A stretch of DNA of 7,428 nt, taken from NCBI GenBank assembly GCA_029262975.1, contig JAJCYJ010000773.1:1-7428 (forward strand), given 5' to 3'. The DNA is from Saprospiraceae bacterium. Its GTDB lineage: Bacteria > Bacteroidota > Bacteroidia > Chitinophagales > Saprospiraceae. A program made the translations under genes and the position numbers. Below the pieces are notes generated by a model, which was given only the letters and a program-made list of their open reading frames with translations, was not told where the DNA came from and did no database searches. Below are positions 6,795-7,428 of this stretch, one piece after another; position 1 is the stretch's first letter; each line of letters opens with the position of its first letter.

Positions 6795-7428
6795 GAGCAT
6801 ATATCTACAGATTAATATCATTATTTTTCTCGGCATTCTAACTATTCAAGCGCAGGATAGCCCTTTATTTAATTTGATTGATCCAGATGATTCGGGTATT
6901 CATTTTAATAATGAAATCGAGGATACGAAGGATCACAGCATACTTATTTATAGCAACTACTACGGTGGCGGGGGAGTGGCCATCGCCGATCTTAATGGAG
7001 ATGGTCTTCAGGATATATATCTGGCGGGTAATTTAGTCGGTGATCGACTGTATAAAAATTTAGGGCAGCTGAAGTTTGAAGATGTCACTGTTCCTGCAGG
7101 GATTGTCGATAATGGTGGTTGGTCTTCTGGCGTGATGGTTGGTGATGTTAATAATGACGGTCTGCCGGACATATATGTAACAAGTGAGCTTTATGATGAC
7201 CGTCCCGATCTGCGCGCTAATAAATTATATATAAATGAGGGCAATTTTAAATTCTCAGAGCGTGCCGGTCAATACGGTATCGATAGTAGAGAGAGAACAC
7301 GAGGTGCCTGCTTTATAGATTTTAATCAGGATGGATTTCTGGACATCTTCTTATTAAATCAACCACCCAACCCAGGCAACTATTCTAAATATTCTGGAAA
7401 GGCTGCTTTAAGAGAAGAGTGGAGCCCC
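6775..7428 (+). CDS. Secreted FG-GAP/VCBS-repeat protein (CRTAC1-like), 3' part cut off by window edge
   Basis: An open frame runs from ATG 6775 to the last base (218 codons, no stop). Residues 1-26 look like a Sec signal peptide: Arg3 and Lys7, hydrophobic INIIIFLGILTI (13-24), then cleavage after QA (25-26). There is no lipobox cysteine. The mature part carries three calcium-binding-type loops of FG-GAP/VCBS beta-propeller repeats, DLNGDGLQD (72-80), DVNNDGLPD (124-132) and DFNQDGFLD (182-190), spaced 52 and 58 residues apart as successive blades. Linking segments such as GDRLYKNLG (89-97), KFEDVT (100-105) and WSSGVMVGDV (116-125) match the N-terminal region of large CRTAC1-like Bacteroidota proteins, which often continue for hundreds of residues and may end in an ASPIC/UnbV domain; that end is outside this window. 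The start overlaps the regulator gene by 20 bp. An in-frame ATG at 6736 would add 13 residues and is less likely. The biochemical role is unknown; surface or periplasmic binding is an inference. Confidence 0.88.
   Translation, partial: MTRYTYKSIYLQINIIIFLGILTIQAQDSPLFNLIDPDDSGIHFNNEIEDTKDHSILIYSNYYGGGGVAIADLNGDGLQDIYLAGNLVGDRLYKNLGQLKFEDVTVPAGIVDNGGWSSGVMVGDVNNDGLPDIYVTSELYDDRPDLRANKLYINEGNFKFSERAGQYGIDSRERTRGACFIDFNQDGFLDIFLLNQPPNPGNYSKYSGKAALREEWSP

Noticed and set aside
1..7428. tRNA or rRNA genes, CRISPR array, insertion sequence or integration sites
   Set aside because: No direct-repeat array, no transposase-like frame, no terminal inverted repeats and no tRNA-like cloverleaf were seen; nearly all of the window is covered by the five protein genes.

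Overview
The window looks like a nutrient-uptake locus from a member of the Bacteroidota. The grounds are a SusC/SusD outer-membrane pair, a Bacteroidota-style lipoprotein signal, AT-rich intergenic DNA with A-rich translation starts and no clear Shine-Dalgarno sequences, and a large FG-GAP (CRTAC1-like) secreted protein. The SusD belongs to the SusD-like_2 subfamily. Together with the FG-GAP protein this leans towards an environmental lineage such as Saprospiria or Cytophagia, but that placement is inference.

Layout: two gene groups diverge from a 133-bp intergenic region (5573-5705). Leftwards on the minus strand are a SusC-type TonB-dependent receptor (5572-2513), a SusD-type surface lipoprotein (2493-988) and a sodium:solute symporter (918 to the left edge, truncated). 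A 19-bp gap separates SusC and SusD. A rho-independent-terminator-like hairpin with a nine-T run lies between SusD and the symporter and ends three bases before the symporter start codon. Rightwards on the plus strand are a LacI/GalR-family regulator (5706-6794) and, overlapping its 3' end by 20 bp, a secreted FG-GAP/VCBS-repeat protein that runs off the right edge.

How the genes may work together: SusC/SusD would capture a ligand at the cell surface and import it to the periplasm, and the Na+ symporter would carry it, or a breakdown product, across the inner membrane. The LacI protein would sense the intracellular sugar-like ligand and control the divergent promoters. An imperfect palindrome with a central CpG near 5640 is the candidate operator. 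No glycoside hydrolase, lyase or sulfatase is visible, so the substrate cannot be named from this window. The architecture is a recognisable PUL-like type. I see no convincing wholly new system; the points worth a second look are the terminator/start junction, the operator, and the coupling of the regulator to a secreted FG-GAP protein.
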